64,000 bases of DNA from Sugiyamaella lignohabitans (GCF_001640025.1 NC_031671.1:1488001-1552000); one strand, 5' to 3'. Numbered from the stretch's first letter, positions 19,616 to 30,331 are shown. Translations and numbers: made by a program. Notes: generated by a model not told the origin, from the sequence alone.

Positions 19616-20338
19616 ATGGATCCTTTTAACCAGGTGTACGCCGACGCTCAGGCACAACTCATAGCTACCGAAAAGTTACTGGCGAAATACCAGAGTGAAC
19701 CAACAAACAATCACTTAATAGACGTCAATAACTGTGCTCAAGAGCTGGTGGAGACGATTCATGACCTTTCACAAAGCATAGGCGTGGTGCAGCAGACGCC
19801 GAGCCAGTTTGGCGTAACCGAGCATGAAGTTAATGACCGTATATCGAAGGTGGCACTTTTGAATAATAAATTGGCTGATATTCAACAGGTGATTCCTCGT
19901 ACCAAGGCAGCTGCACATCCTGACGTCTCCACCTGGAACTCGGGTAATGGGGACTCTGGTGCTGCCGCTGCTGCTACTGGTCCTGCTGGTGACGCCGCCC
20001 CCGCTGCATCTCCATATCAGGGCAACGGAGGAGGATTGGAGTCGAATCTTATGTACCAGGATATGATTCAAGAACAGGACACAGTATTAGATTCGGTATT
20101 CACTACTGTAAACTCGCTACGAGAACAGGCAAATGTAATGTCGCGAGAATTAGAAGATCAGTCTTATTTAATTGAGGATTTTGATCGCCAGGTAGATACT
20201 GCTGGCGACAGGCTGAGGAGAGGATTGAAAAAAGTAGACTGGGTAGTGAAAAATAATCGAGAGACCTTAAGCTCATGCTGCATCACTCTGTTAATAGTGG
20301 TGCTAATAATACTGCTAGTGCTTGTTATAGTACTATAA
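19616..20338 (+). CDS. TLG1: Late-Golgi/endosomal Qc-SNARE Tlg1 (syntaxin 6 family)
   Basis: The frame opens at GTG 19610, but the ATG at 19616 (MDPFNQVYADAQAQL) is the natural start, giving 240 aa. It has an N-terminal syntaxin-6-type helical domain (to about residue 105), an Ala/Gly-rich linker, a Qc-SNARE helix (about 153-215, ELEDQSYLIEDFDRQVDTA) and a C-terminal anchor made almost only of Leu, Ile and Val after a double Cys. It acts in endosome-to-Golgi retrieval with Tlg2 and Vti1. An out-of-frame ATG at 19599 precedes the start by 17 bp and opens a 22-codon reading frame over it. Confidence 0.9.
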   Translation: MDPFNQVYADAQAQLIATEKLLAKYQSEPTNNHLIDVNNCAQELVETIHDLSQSIGVVQQTPSQFGVTEHEVNDRISKVALLNNKLADIQQVIPRTKAAAHPDVSTWNSGNGDSGAAAAATGPAGDAAPAASPYQGNGGGLESNLMYQDMIQEQDTVLDSVFTTVNSLREQANVMSRELEDQSYLIEDFDRQVDTAGDRLRRGLKKVDWVVKNNRETLSSCCITLLIVVLIILLVLVIVL

Positions 20339-20818
20339 AGTTATTATACGAAAAGCATTAATGCTGTTACCACTATCACGCTCACGAAAATAGCTAGTAC
20401 CATGACTTCACTGAGAAAAAGCTAGTTCACAATGTAAATGAAATAATTAGACTTATGATTTATATTTATATGGAGACGATAGATAAATCTGTCGACTGGA
20501 AGCGCTTATTGAATGCGCTTTGATTTACTTGTAATAGTAGTTGTATTGTGGATATGAGTGGAATATGGAATATGTGTAACAACGATGATAAATTAGAATC
20601 ATGGAAAATATAGGTACGACCGGGTTTTTGAACATAATTGTGGCATTTCATTTATCCAGAGAATCATTTTTGATCGTCAGTTATGCACTTCCCATGGTGG
20701 AAAAATCCCGTGTCTAATGCAATTTCACACCTTTAATCTCGCGAAACCATAGCCGAGCCACGGTCACCCGAGATGGCAGATTATTAAGAAGCCATTCTTT
20801 CATGTACTGCTACCATCT
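20339..20818. other. Intergenic region after TLG1
   Basis: 480 bp, AT-rich. It holds the TLG1 terminator region and the 5' flank of the uncertain gene at 20819. No other feature is seen. Confidence 0.5.
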
Positions 20819-21152
20819 ATGTCCCTTTTAGCGGCAATAAAAAAACAACTCAAATCAAGTCCTGGAATAAAGATTATCCCCCCTGCAGATTACTCGGAAA
20901 CCCGAACACGAAAATGTTACGCTGCAGGAACTGACATTAAGTTCTAAATTCAATGGCACCACCCGAATAGAAAAAATATATTCATTGCTGGACGATACAG
21001 AGAGAACATTGAACCGAACACAAATTCTCAGCCATCGGAAACGGGAACTCTTCTCAGATGAAATCTCGATTGCACCCTTTCCCGGCGGCACTAGCTATGT
21101 CATAGTTGGTGATACGGAAACGGTAATTGCCCGATTAGGCATATCGGAGTGA
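20819..21152 (+). pseudogene. Unrecognised small gene, apparently split by a one-base frame change in a C run
   Basis: From the ATG at 20819 a frame encodes a basic amphipathic N terminus (MSLLAAIKKQLKSSPGIKII) and then, at a run of six C (20878-20883), loses coding character and stops after about 42 codons. The neighbouring frame from about 20885 to the TGA at 21150-21152 is strongly protein-like for nearly 90 codons: LTLSSKFNGTTRIEKIYSLL, then FSDEISIAPFPGGTSYVIVG. A one-base length difference in the C run would connect them into about 110 aa. Either this is a genuine frameshift, a sequencing error, or a short gene with an upstream exon (CTGCAG before ATTACTCGG looks like an acceptor). I do not recognise the family. 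Confidence 0.5.
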
Positions 21153-21558
21153 TTATCTACGATAAGATTGCAGGGCTGGTTCGTAAAAAGATCACCCCAT
21201 TTTCTAAGACACTTCGCCCTGGCATCTACTTGCGTAAAAATCTAAGTTTGTTTCTCAGTTATACTGGTCTACTCAATTGTTTTGGTTTTGACTATAAACA
21301 GTGTCATATCTTGGCAGTTTTGTAACGTGATTATAAAGAAGCAAAAAAAAAGCCTGACTATTGTTACTTCATCACTAGTGAAAAAATAGCAATTGCCCTG
21401 GCTACCCCACCTCTCATAGAAACCATAGTTATCGAGGACTGGCTTAAATCAACGGTCTTCAAGTCACAACTCTAAACAAATTCAAGTGACGTCAGACCTA
21501 CTGAGAATTTGAAAACCTTTAAAATAAGAGCCATAAACACCCACTGGCAGAATTCGAA
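21153..21558. other. Intergenic promoter region of the FAD oxidoreductase gene
   Basis: 406-bp AT-rich spacer. Nothing recognisable apart from promoter-like composition. Confidence 0.5.
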
Positions 21559-23221
21559 ATGAAGCAAGAAAAGCAAGAAATTGTGATAGTTGGTAAGTAC
21601 AGCAGTTAACAGTGTAACGTTTGCTGAGATTTGGATGATTAGTATCATCTGTTCATTTAGTTGAGTTCAAGTGGTCATGCTGAGTAGCTGGAGTAATTTT
21701 ATAACCAAAAAAGTGAGGACTGGCCTCTCAAGAATCTGATTCTCTCTCGAGCGCTTAAATGTCGCGTCCTGGGTCGGATATCTTTTTGTGAGGCAGCAGT
21801 CACGGTTGTGAATGAACCAATACTCATAGCCCCTTCACCTCCCTTTAGTAATCTTCACGAGTTTACCTAGTATCCCTGGTTTGCTATTAAAGCTCAAATC
21901 AGGAGATGGCCTCGTAAGATTAAGTGCTAACTAAGACATAGGAGCGGGGATCATTGGTGTTTGTACGGCATATTACCTTACTCAGCATCCAGATTTCGAT
22001 TCGACAAGACACCATATAACTATTTTAGAGGCCCGTCGGCCTGCTGGTGGAGCGTCTGGCAAGGCAGGTGGTCTATTAGCACTTTGGGCATTTCCCCAGC
22101 AGATTGTTCCACTATCATTTAAATTACACCAAGAACTGTCAGATCTATACAACGGTGAAAAAGAATGGGGATATCGAAGACTGGATACTCTCAGTATCGA
22201 GGGTAATCTGACAACTAAGAAAAAGCCCACTGGTGAAACGTTTACCCCAGATCTTCCCACACGTTACTCGAGAAAACCTATAAATGCAGGAGAACCCCTG
22301 CCAGAGGAAGTGGACTGGATCCGTCCTGAAATTATTGAAAACTGGTCCAGTATTGGTAGTCCTGAAACTACTGCCCAAGTTCACCCATACAAAATTACAA
22401 CGTTCCTTCTAAAAAAAGTGCTAGAAACTGGTGCTGCTGAACTTGTGATAGGTAAAGTCGTTAATCTTCGTAAAGACGAAGATGGTACTGTTATTGGGGT
22501 TAGTTACGAAAAACAGTCCCGCGAGCGTAATACTGCTGAAAGCACCCAAGATGCTAACGCTGTTAACGATGTGACTGGCACTGCTAATAAGACGAACACT
22601 AGTAATGGAGTTGCTGCCAACGGCAGTGATTTAACAACAGTAGATCTAGAAGCTGACAAAGTGGTTTTGACTATGGGTCCTTGGACTTCAAAACTGCTAC
22701 CAACATGTCCTATTTCTGGGCTGCGGGCTCATTCTATCACAATCAAACCAAACCGCCAGGTTTCGGCGCATGCCATGTTTACGGAACTCAAGGTCAAACG
22801 TGGTCAATATGTTTCACCTGAAATTTATCCTCGTAAAGATGAAGTATATGTATGTGGTGAAGGTGATACTCTCGTACCAACTCCTGAATCTACAGACGAC
22901 GTTGAAGTCAATACAGGCAGATGTGAAGACCTGTTCAAATACGCTGGTGAGATATCTGATGTTTTACGTTCAGGCCGAATTCTTCGTCGTCAAGCCTGTT
23001 ATCTTCCAGTGACAGATATTGCTTCTTGTTCGGGCCCATTGATCGGACACACAAATGTACGTAATCTGTACCTTGCAAGTGGTCATAGTTGTTGGGGTAT
23101 AAATAATGCTCCAGCTACAGGAAAAATTATGGCTGAAATCATCCTTGAGGGTAAGGCTTCCAGTGCTAATGTCACTGGTCTAGAGCCTGAGCTGTTCTTT
23201 GATGCTACTAGTATAAATTAA
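21559..23221 (+). CDS. FAD-dependent oxidoreductase, DAO family (Tda3-like), two exons
   Basis: Exon 1 (21559-21592) encodes MKQEKQEIVIV and the first base of a Gly codon; exon 2 is 21942-23221. The 349-nt intron has donor GTAAGT, branch TGCTAAC and acceptor TAG. The splice restores the dinucleotide motif GAGIIGVCTAYYL at residues 12-24. The product is 437 aa. Further motifs are ITILEARRPAGGASGKAGG and, near the end, LYLASGHSCWGINNAPATGK. This is the D-amino-acid-oxidase-like fold. The GASGKAGGLLA stretch matches fungal Tda3, implicated in late endosome-to-Golgi traffic in yeast, but the substrate is unknown. A polar insert (about residues 195-225) rich in Asn/Thr/Ala is probably a surface loop. 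Confidence 0.85.
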
Positions 23222-23743
23222 TCCCACTCCTTCAACTATTAAATTTCTGTCAGTGCTGTCTCGGATAGCATTTAACGAAGTTCCATTTTTGCAAGCTATG
23301 AAGGGATTAAGTAGGGGGCCAGAATCACTTCATGAGGATATGACTGGAACTACAAAAAGAAGCTAGTTGTGGATCTCATGTGATAGTGTTTGTGTATTCA
23401 ATATATGCAGGGTTAGTTGCCCCTGGAATTCCCGTACTGGTGGTCATGTAGACAGCTGACAGTTCTGTATTTACATTATACTTCTTTGGGTGGATATGCG
23501 GCTGGGCACTGAACGCTAGACGCAGGAGCAACAGGCCCATGTTGTGAGCTTTAACTGCCAAATGCTCTCTAGATAGCATCTAGAATTAAATTGTCTGAGG
23601 ATCTTGATTGGGATATTAGCTCCTGGAAGTGTAGTGACGAGGTGCTAATTGAACTCTGGATAAGAGCATGTGGATTTAACTTCCTGTTGGCCTTTGACTA
23701 TCTGAATTGAAGCTGATAGACTGCAACCATAAAAGGGTCCATC
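23222..23743. other. Intergenic region before YEN1
   Basis: 522 bp between two plus-strand genes. A 67-codon minus-strand frame (23579-23376) starts with ATG but has no recognisable homology, so it is not called. Confidence 0.5.
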
Positions 23744-25945
23744 ATGGGAGTTAACCGGCTTTGGGATGATGATGATTTAATAAGAGAAACCAAAAGTCTC
23801 AGGGAGTTTGCAGCTGACTTTTTAAAGAAAAATGGTCGTTTGGTCAAGGTAGCAGTTGATGGTAATATCTTGCTCCATCAAGTCAAGGGTATTAACAACT
23901 TTGGAGGTAACAAAGAAGCTATCTTTTATAGATTATCATTCAACAAACTACTAGCATTCATTGAAGTCGGAATTGAAATTGTGATAGTCTTTGATGGGCC
24001 AGGAAAGCCATCATTTAAGCGCAATGTTTTGCATGATTTCGGAGCCATGGGCACTGCAAAGGAAGAGTTCATGTTAACATCTGTTTGTCGGAATATTGGA
24101 ATTCCCGTCATTAAAGCTGCTGGAGAAGGTGAGGCAGAATGCTCTTGGTTGCAGATGGAAGGTGATGTAGACTATGTCTTCACTGAAGATAGTGACTGTC
24201 TGCTTTTTGGTGCAACTAAGATTTTGAGATACAAAACTGCCAATGAAACAAATGTGAGACCTGGTCGACTGGGCTCAGGTATGATTGATGAATCAGATGA
24301 GGATTACGATTACGAACTCGAACAAAATTCTGATGAGGATGATGAGATTTATGTGCTTTCTCCACTTGAAGAAGAAGAAGCTGACGATAATGAACAAAGG
24401 GCACAGAATAAAGATGACGTTGATGATGATCAGGCAGATGCTGATGAGTCTGAATCCGAAAAAATATTCAAATCAAAAGCCTCAAGTCAAAAAAATGGCG
24501 TCTTTGAGTTTAGCCAGGAAAGCGATATTGAAGTCATACATCTATCAAAGTCCCATAGAAAGCGATCTATTGCTGATACAGACGACGATGAGAATGCAGA
24601 GCCCGAAATGGCGGCCAATATTACCAAACGAAAAAGAGCCAAAAACACCACTTCTACATCTGCTGTAGACAGAATGATTGAGGTTATACATGTTAAGAAT
24701 GAGTCAGAATATGACCGACCGCAATATATTCTCAGAGCTTTGCTTCAAGGTGGAGATTATGACAGCGGCATAAAAAGGCTGGGCTACGAGATTTCCAAAC
24801 GAATAAGCTCGAAAAAGACTGGATTTGCTCAGGATCTAGCTGATATATATGGCTGGAAAATTGAGGATCGACTTTCCAGGGATGGCAAAGTATTGGATGC
24901 TATTGACTCTGATATCAATCCAAAGCTTAAGCAGTGGCGTGAACGACTAGTAAAGGAATTGAGCTCGAACGAGTCCAAATTTCTAAACAAACGCTCATAT
25001 ATTCCAATTCCTGAGGATTTCCCACGTAAAGACGTGGTAGAAAATTATTTCTACCCTATTCTACGAGAAAAGGATGAATGCTTGCCACAAGTTTTCATTA
25101 GCACTTTCCCGAATGTCATGACATTGTTTGACAACTATCGGAAGCTGTATACAGATGACGCAGCATCCTACAACAAGTCCTGGAAAAGGTTTGTGGAAAG
25201 TATCGTCTTTCCACTTCTGTCTCTAAGAATCAAGCTTAATGAGGATAAGACAGCGTGGTTTGAAAAAATCTCTGCACCAAGAAAAACTAAAGATACAACC
25301 CCGAGTCTGGATCAGTATAATGTCACATTGAAGCAGGAAAGTCTTGGTGAGCTTCTAGGTGTTGACACCATGTATCCACAACTCCGTAGAAGGAGCCGGG
25401 CCAACAGTTTCAATTCGTCTGGTTCTCAGGGGTCCAGCCCTACCAAGGCTATTCCTGAGGTGCTGTCTCCACCAGAGGTTATAAAGTTTAAAGCTGCAAA
25501 ACGGGTTTCGACTGTCATTCTCGACCAGAGTAATAATGATTTGATTCACAATTTCACCAAGCCTGCGGTAAAACCACCTGTAACTATATCTTTGGTGAGC
25601 CCATTTACGAACCAGCTAGTTACAGTACCTGTCAAAAAGAAGCGGGCTTCTTCTGAGAAGACAAAACGGTCGAATTCTACAGTGTCGAGAAACTCAAAGT
25701 CAAGCGTACCTGCTAATAATCGCATCCTAACTGATTTCTTTTCTTCTCGAAAGTCTAAAGAACCTGTATCCAAAGCGCCAACTGGTAAAACCATCAACCC
25801 TGTTTCAACGACAAACAAGCCAATGGCGTTTAATGGCCAATTTTCTGCAGAGAACTCCGATTTAGCCAGTCTCTTCCAGTTCAGTGACGACGAAGACACC
25901 AGCGATATACCTCAGGGCACGTCCAAGAAAAAGCTTGCCCTGTAG
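23744..25945 (+). CDS. YEN1: Holliday junction resolvase Yen1 (XPG/GEN1 family)
   Basis: 733 aa. The XPG N domain begins MGVNRLWDDDDLIRE and includes VAVDGNILLHQ and IVIVFDGPGKPSFKR. The XPG I domain has AAGEGEAECSWLQ and VFTEDSDCLLFGA, supplying acidic metal ligands. The helix-hairpin region is LLQGGDYDSGIKRLGYEI. An acidic insert (about residues 180-250) separates the XPG I and hairpin parts. The C-terminal half is basic and Ser/Thr-rich, as expected for a CDK-regulated Yen1 tail, and includes ILTDFFSSR, which resembles a PIP-like motif. It cleaves four-way DNA junctions late in mitosis in yeast. Confidence 0.92.
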   Translation: MGVNRLWDDDDLIRETKSLREFAADFLKKNGRLVKVAVDGNILLHQVKGINNFGGNKEAIFYRLSFNKLLAFIEVGIEIVIVFDGPGKPSFKRNVLHDFGAMGTAKEEFMLTSVCRNIGIPVIKAAGEGEAECSWLQMEGDVDYVFTEDSDCLLFGATKILRYKTANETNVRPGRLGSGMIDESDEDYDYELEQNSDEDDEIYVLSPLEEEEADDNEQRAQNKDDVDDDQADADESESEKIFKSKASSQKNGVFEFSQESDIEVIHLSKSHRKRSIADTDDDENAEPEMAANITKRKRAKNTTSTSAVDRMIEVIHVKNESEYDRPQYILRALLQGGDYDSGIKRLGYEISKRISSKKTGFAQDLADIYGWKIEDRLSRDGKVLDAIDSDINPKLKQWRERLVKELSSNESKFLNKRSYIPIPEDFPRKDVVENYFYPILREKDECLPQVFISTFPNVMTLFDNYRKLYTDDAASYNKSWKRFVESIVFPLLSLRIKLNEDKTAWFEKISAPRKTKDTTPSLDQYNVTLKQESLGELLGVDTMYPQLRRRSRANSFNSSGSQGSSPTKAIPEVLSPPEVIKFKAAKRVSTVILDQSNNDLIHNFTKPAVKPPVTISLVSPFTNQLVTVPVKKKRASSEKTKRSNSTVSRNSKSSVPANNRILTDFFSSRKSKEPVSKAPTGKTINPVSTTNKPMAFNGQFSAENSDLASLFQFSDDEDTSDIPQGTSKKKLAL

Positions 25946-25991
25946 CCTTATTTATTCTTATTTATCTATCTTATCTTTCTACCAGTCACAC

Positions 25992-26100
25992 TGCCTCCGG
26001 CGGCTGGGGCTTCGCCCCAGACCCCGCTGCTCCTGCTTCGCTGGAGATAATTATGACGGGAAAATGATGGTTCCTGACTGAAACTCAGCCACCGGAGGAA
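25992..26100. repeat. GC-rich double-hairpin element, copy 6, with remnant right end
   Basis: The left arm (25992-26046) has the perfect hairpin TGGGGCTTCGCCCCA and a second stem TCCTGCTTCGCTGGA. The right end (26086-26100) keeps only CAGCCACCGGAGGAA, so the opposite arm is mostly lost. It fills the gap between the convergent YEN1 and kinase 3' ends. Confidence 0.85.
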
Positions 26101-26139
26101 GCACATAGTTGTTGACAAGAAATAAATATACGTACTATT

Positions 26140-29022
26140 TTATACTTTTCGCCTTAGACTGCGTCGTTCTTCGTTCTTCTGGAGGAACGTAGAATTGCTA
26201 GTGTTAACAAGTCTGGAACCAGCCTCGCTAGTCGCACTAGATGGTGTGCGACCTCTAGGAGGACGGCCTCCGCCAACAGCAATTGCTGCTGCGGTAGCTG
26301 CTGTCGTAGCATTACTTTCAGAAAGAGCAGTTGCTTGAGCGTAATATTCACGGGCCAGTGCGATGGCTGCCATCCATTCAGACGTTCCTGAAGCGTCTTC
26401 AACTGTGATGCATTTATGTTGAGCTTCGACCACGAATGCTCCAGTATTGGTCTTCTTATTGAACTGTAGCTCACGAATACTCACTTGCGGCAGTCCAATA
26501 GGAATATCCAGCCTAAGTCGCCTGTCCTCATCGCACACTAACAGTCTTGCTGCACTAGTAACGATAACAATACGACGCTTGCGTTTTGTAGCTCCACCGT
26601 TAAAAAACTTGCTGATGATTCCAGGTTCTCGGTCATCGTCTTCGTTCTCGTTGTACCCCATGGCACCGGAAGTAATCACAGGTATATTGGCAATTTTCAA
26701 GATTCGCTCTTCATGGTGAGTTAGAAGAGAAGCAAAGTCGGCATCTACTTGTGATACAGGTGGAATGATTAGCTTTGGAGACGCATTTGGAGGTGTTCCA
26801 GGGGTTGAAACACCTGCCGGGCTACTTTTGATATCGGGTGTTTTCACCCTAGAAACACCTCCACCAGGCATGCCAATACCGCCATTACGATTCTGTGGTG
26901 GTTGTAAATCTGTCGGAGTGGATGGAGCTCTCTGCTTCTTTTGAGCAGCATAGTTGGTCGTTACTATTGGTACAACTGGTTGAGACTGGGCTCTTTTAAG
27001 TGCTTTCAACGATTCGGTTGCCTTGAGAGTTGCTACTGATGGCCTGGGCTTGGCAGGTGATGCTGGAGTCGTTGTCGTTGCGCCCGCTACAGCAGCAGAT
27101 GAGGTAGATGATGGTGTTGATACTGGTGCGCCGACACTTTGCAAATTTGGCGAAGCTTTTCCAGGATGTGCAGGTGGTGCCTGTCTAGTTAATGGTTTAC
27201 CAAGAGCTGCTGCTGCTGCTGCCGAAGCACGAACTCCTCCACTAGGTATTCCTTGTCGAGCTACTGGTCTAGCAGCAGCCGACTGTTGTCCGGCATTCAA
27301 TTTCATTTGAGATGGCAACAAGCGATTAGCAGGATTCGATACAAGACGTGGATTTGAAATCGACTTTGCAGAGGCCTTGTATGGCATCAGTCTTGGTGGA
27401 GGCTTTTTCCAAATACTATGAAGATCCCATTCTACACCAGCAAAAAAATCATGCTTCTTAATCTGATTCAGGTCCAGTCTATTTTTTGGATTCAGTACAA
27501 GCAACTTCTTGACCAAGTCACGTACCATATACGGGAATCCGGGTGGATACGAATATTGCAACTTGACAATTTTCTGAAAGGTCTGATACTCGTTTGCTGC
27601 TTTAAAAGGGGGTCTACCAGCTATCATTTGATAAATGATGCATCCAAAAGCCCAAATATCTGAACGTTTATCGGTAGCCTTATCAGTAAGTAACTCTGGT
27701 GAAACATATTCAGCAGTTCCTACAAACGAAGTTGTACGAACTTCCTCTGGATAGACTTCTTTACCGCTATCATCTTTAATTGGGTCGAGTAGTTTGGCAG
27801 TTCCAAAATCGGTGATTTTGAGGCGCATTTTATAATCCAGCAGGATATTTTCTGGTTTCAAATCTCGATGAATGACACCTTTAGAATGCATGAAATCCAC
27901 AGCGTCCAAGATCTGGGCACCGTAGTACCTTGTGCAGTCTTCGTCCAAAGAGCCCATCTGTTTTATTAGGGATAGCAATTCACCGTTTGAGGCGAAATCA
28001 AGAACAAAATAAAGACTACGCTCATCTTGAAATGTATAATACAACTTGATAATACCAGGGTGGTCCCCTAGTCTATTCAAACTGTTCTTCTCAATATTCA
28101 CGTATTTGACTTTCTTTTCCTTAATGATGTGTCGCTTATCCAGTACCTTGATAGCATATTCGCGAAGAGTTTGTCTGTCGGAAGCAGCTACAACTGTCGA
28201 GTATGAACCTTCACCAAGCGTTTGGCCAAAAGTGAAGTCCTTGACGCCCTTTTTAATAAGAGTTGTAGTTGTATGACCTGATTCATCCACCTCTGATTTA
28301 ATAATGGTAGCAGCACCCCTCTCTTTCCATTCCTCGGAAGATGATGCGATTTCTGGAGCATATTCGTTCATATTTGACACTGGTCGCGATGGTACACCAC
28401 CTACAGGAACAGCTGACACAGCTGGTTTTGGTGCAAATGCAGGGCCAAGACCACCAGCCTGAGCTGGGATGTGTGAAACTGGTACATTCTGTGTCCTGGC
28501 TTGAACCTGAGCCTGGGCTTGTGCCAATGCCTGTGCCTGAAGTTGTGGCACAACAACGGTAATTTGACCCTCGATTGGCGACTGCTGCATTAATTGCGGT
28601 GCTGGGACATGTACAGGAGATGGTGACACTACAGACACATACTCACCATGTTCGGGTCGAGCACTTCTACCATTTCCGCTGCTAACATGAGAATCTGCTG
28701 AAGCGTTTGAAAAATTGTGTCGATGGTGTCTGTGGGGTTGATGCCGGCCGTTATAGTCATAAGAATCTCGACCTTGATTGTACTCCTCGAGCATTTGCTG
28801 ATGGTGGTGATGTTGTCGAGGGCTTTGGCTAGGACTTTGTGGTTCTGCTTGGGTAGACTGGCTTCTGTGTAGAACAGGAACTACATTAGGCGAACCTGGA
28901 CTATCGCGACCATCCTGAGCCACAGGCTTTCTGGAATGACGGCGGTGAAAGGGGTTATGAAATGGGTTGTTACTAGGTTTCGGATCTATACCGGTTGTGA
29001 CATACTGATTTGAGCTTTCCAT
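26140..29022 (-). CDS. PDK1-type AGC protein kinase (Pkh1/Pkh2-like)
   Basis: 960 aa from the ATG at 29022. A long Gln/Pro/His-rich N terminus precedes the kinase domain (about residues 263-530): glycine loop LGEGSYSTVVAA, catalytic loop HRDLKPENILL, DFGTAKLLD, and the PDK1-type activation segment TSFVGTAEYVSPELL. After a low-complexity Ala/Pro/Ser linker there is a PH-like domain (about 800-905) including KFFNGGATKRKRRIVIVTSA. Pkh kinases phosphorylate the activation loops of Ypk, Pkc1 and Sch9-type kinases downstream of sphingoid bases and eisosomes. Convergent with YEN1. The 5' flank is long. Confidence 0.92.
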   Translation of the reverse strand: MESSNQYVTTGIDPKPSNNPFHNPFHRRHSRKPVAQDGRDSPGSPNVVPVLHRSQSTQAEPQSPSQSPRQHHHHQQMLEEYNQGRDSYDYNGRHQPHRHHRHNFSNASADSHVSSGNGRSARPEHGEYVSVVSPSPVHVPAPQLMQQSPIEGQITVVVPQLQAQALAQAQAQVQARTQNVPVSHIPAQAGGLGPAFAPKPAVSAVPVGGVPSRPVSNMNEYAPEIASSSEEWKERGAATIIKSEVDESGHTTTTLIKKGVKDFTFGQTLGEGSYSTVVAASDRQTLREYAIKVLDKRHIIKEKKVKYVNIEKNSLNRLGDHPGIIKLYYTFQDERSLYFVLDFASNGELLSLIKQMGSLDEDCTRYYGAQILDAVDFMHSKGVIHRDLKPENILLDYKMRLKITDFGTAKLLDPIKDDSGKEVYPEEVRTTSFVGTAEYVSPELLTDKATDKRSDIWAFGCIIYQMIAGRPPFKAANEYQTFQKIVKLQYSYPPGFPYMVRDLVKKLLVLNPKNRLDLNQIKKHDFFAGVEWDLHSIWKKPPPRLMPYKASAKSISNPRLVSNPANRLLPSQMKLNAGQQSAAARPVARQGIPSGGVRASAAAAAALGKPLTRQAPPAHPGKASPNLQSVGAPVSTPSSTSSAAVAGATTTTPASPAKPRPSVATLKATESLKALKRAQSQPVVPIVTTNYAAQKKQRAPSTPTDLQPPQNRNGGIGMPGGGVSRVKTPDIKSSPAGVSTPGTPPNASPKLIIPPVSQVDADFASLLTHHEERILKIANIPVITSGAMGYNENEDDDREPGIISKFFNGGATKRKRRIVIVTSAARLLVCDEDRRLRLDIPIGLPQVSIRELQFNKKTNTGAFVVEAQHKCITVEDASGTSEWMAAIALAREYYAQATALSESNATTAATAAAIAVGGGRPPRGRTPSSATSEAGSRLVNTSNSTFLQKNEERRSLRRKV

Positions 29023-29639
29023 AATGAGAGAATAAGAAGGAGAAGCTCTGTGAGAAAACTGTGCGAGAAACTTGTATCTAATCCGAGCAAGACTAAATCA
29101 AAAAAAAAAAATGAATGATATCTCTAAATGAGCAAGCAACGGTGAACCTATGTTGAAGTGACGAGTACTAGAGGATTTGTCGATATGTTGAGAATACTCT
29201 GAAATAGGATTTATAAATCGACGCGCTACTGCTCGTTGTTGGACTATGATGAAGAATACAGGGTACCAGACCGGCTGTTTTTAAAAAAATAAATCGTTGT
29301 GTGTGCTGACTTGTGTGTTGTGTGTTGAGATTTTCTAAGACTTGAATGCGGTAGTGGGAATGTATGTTGTTGTGCTCACGCTAACTACACCCCGGCAAGT
29401 ACATAGAGTTGGAACAAGGATATGAATAAGAAATAGAGAACGTCGTTGAAATTAAAGATAACACACACGCTGAAGCAAACAGTGCCATCAAACGCTTTAA
29501 ATTATTATCCAACTGGTTTTGTGTTGACGTGACTTGTGAAGAAACTGACCTGATTACTGGCTATTCAATATGTTAGTTATCACTCACCAAATTCCTGCTC
29601 AACAGCTGGCATTTTATTCCTAGTTCATTTCTTGTGTAT
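29023..29639. other. 5' flank of the Pkh-like kinase gene
   Basis: 617 bp, AT-rich with short A and T runs and a GTGT-rich stretch near 29299-29323. Presumably the kinase promoter and leader. No gene seen. Confidence 0.5.
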
Positions 29640-29792
29640 TTATACCATATTCGTAGCAAATCCATCTTTTGTTATCCTAGCATGGTTTTTTGTCTTTAGA
29701 CCATCTTCTTCCTCGAAGTCACTAACCCTGCCAACTCTACAACCAGTAGCAGAACCACCACCAGAACCACCACAACCAAACAAACAGTCCAT
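29640..29792 (-). CDS. Possible small Gly/Cys-rich protein, 50 aa
   Basis: The ATG at 29792 opens a 50-codon frame with clean codon use: MDCLFGCGGSGGG, then CRVGRVSDFEEEDG and the tail TKDGFATNMV. Just upstream on the same strand are a TTTATTTAG acceptor-like site (ending at 29795) and a GTGAGT donor-like site near 29846, compatible with a short leader intron. N-terminal cysteines next to glycines could be lipid-modified. No family is recognised; it may be a real small gene or chance. Confidence 0.3.
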   Translation of the reverse strand: MDCLFGCGGSGGGSATGCRVGRVSDFEEEDGLKTKNHARITKDGFATNMV

Positions 29793-29849
29793 GACTAAAT
29801 AAATTAACAAACAAAACAAACCAATAAACACCAAAAGAACTCACCAAGT

Positions 29850-30330
29850 ATCCAAAAAAAAACCAAAATCTCTAAAACTCGAAATTACATACATACACTA
29901 ACCACAATATACAGACAGAACCGAAAAGCACAAAAAGCAACAGATGGTCATTCAATGAAGCCAGGAGTGTATTTGTTTGTATGAGAAATAAACTCAAATC
30001 CGATCGATATTTAGGTTGCACTGCGACTTAGTACCGACCAATTTCCGTGTTGGTTTCAACTGCTACTTCGAATGTAACAATTATTATGATGTTATGTGAG
30101 ATAAAGGTTAAGTGATGATTGTTTGTTATTGTGATGTAGCTGAGACAATAGACCTGCTGCTCGTGTGTGCTGTGTGAATATGTAAGGGTACCAGCTGCTG
30201 CCGTGCTTTCTACCCCCCCTCCTCGCAGTCGGCGGGTGGAGCCTTGCTGGCCAGCTCTTGCAGCAGCAGCCTGGACCGCATCACCCGCGCATACTCCGCC
30301 AAATTGGCGCTTGGCCTGTCGGTTCCCTTC
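29850..30330. other. Non-coding region upstream of hairpin copy 7
   Basis: AT-rich, then a GC-richer stretch (about 30190-30330) leading into the hairpin repeat. No convincing frame. Confidence 0.4.
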
Positions 30331-30331
30331 C

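Noticed and set aside
23376..23579. 67-codon minus-strand frame before YEN1
   Set aside because: It has an ATG but no recognisable domain, signal or splice context; kept only as a note.
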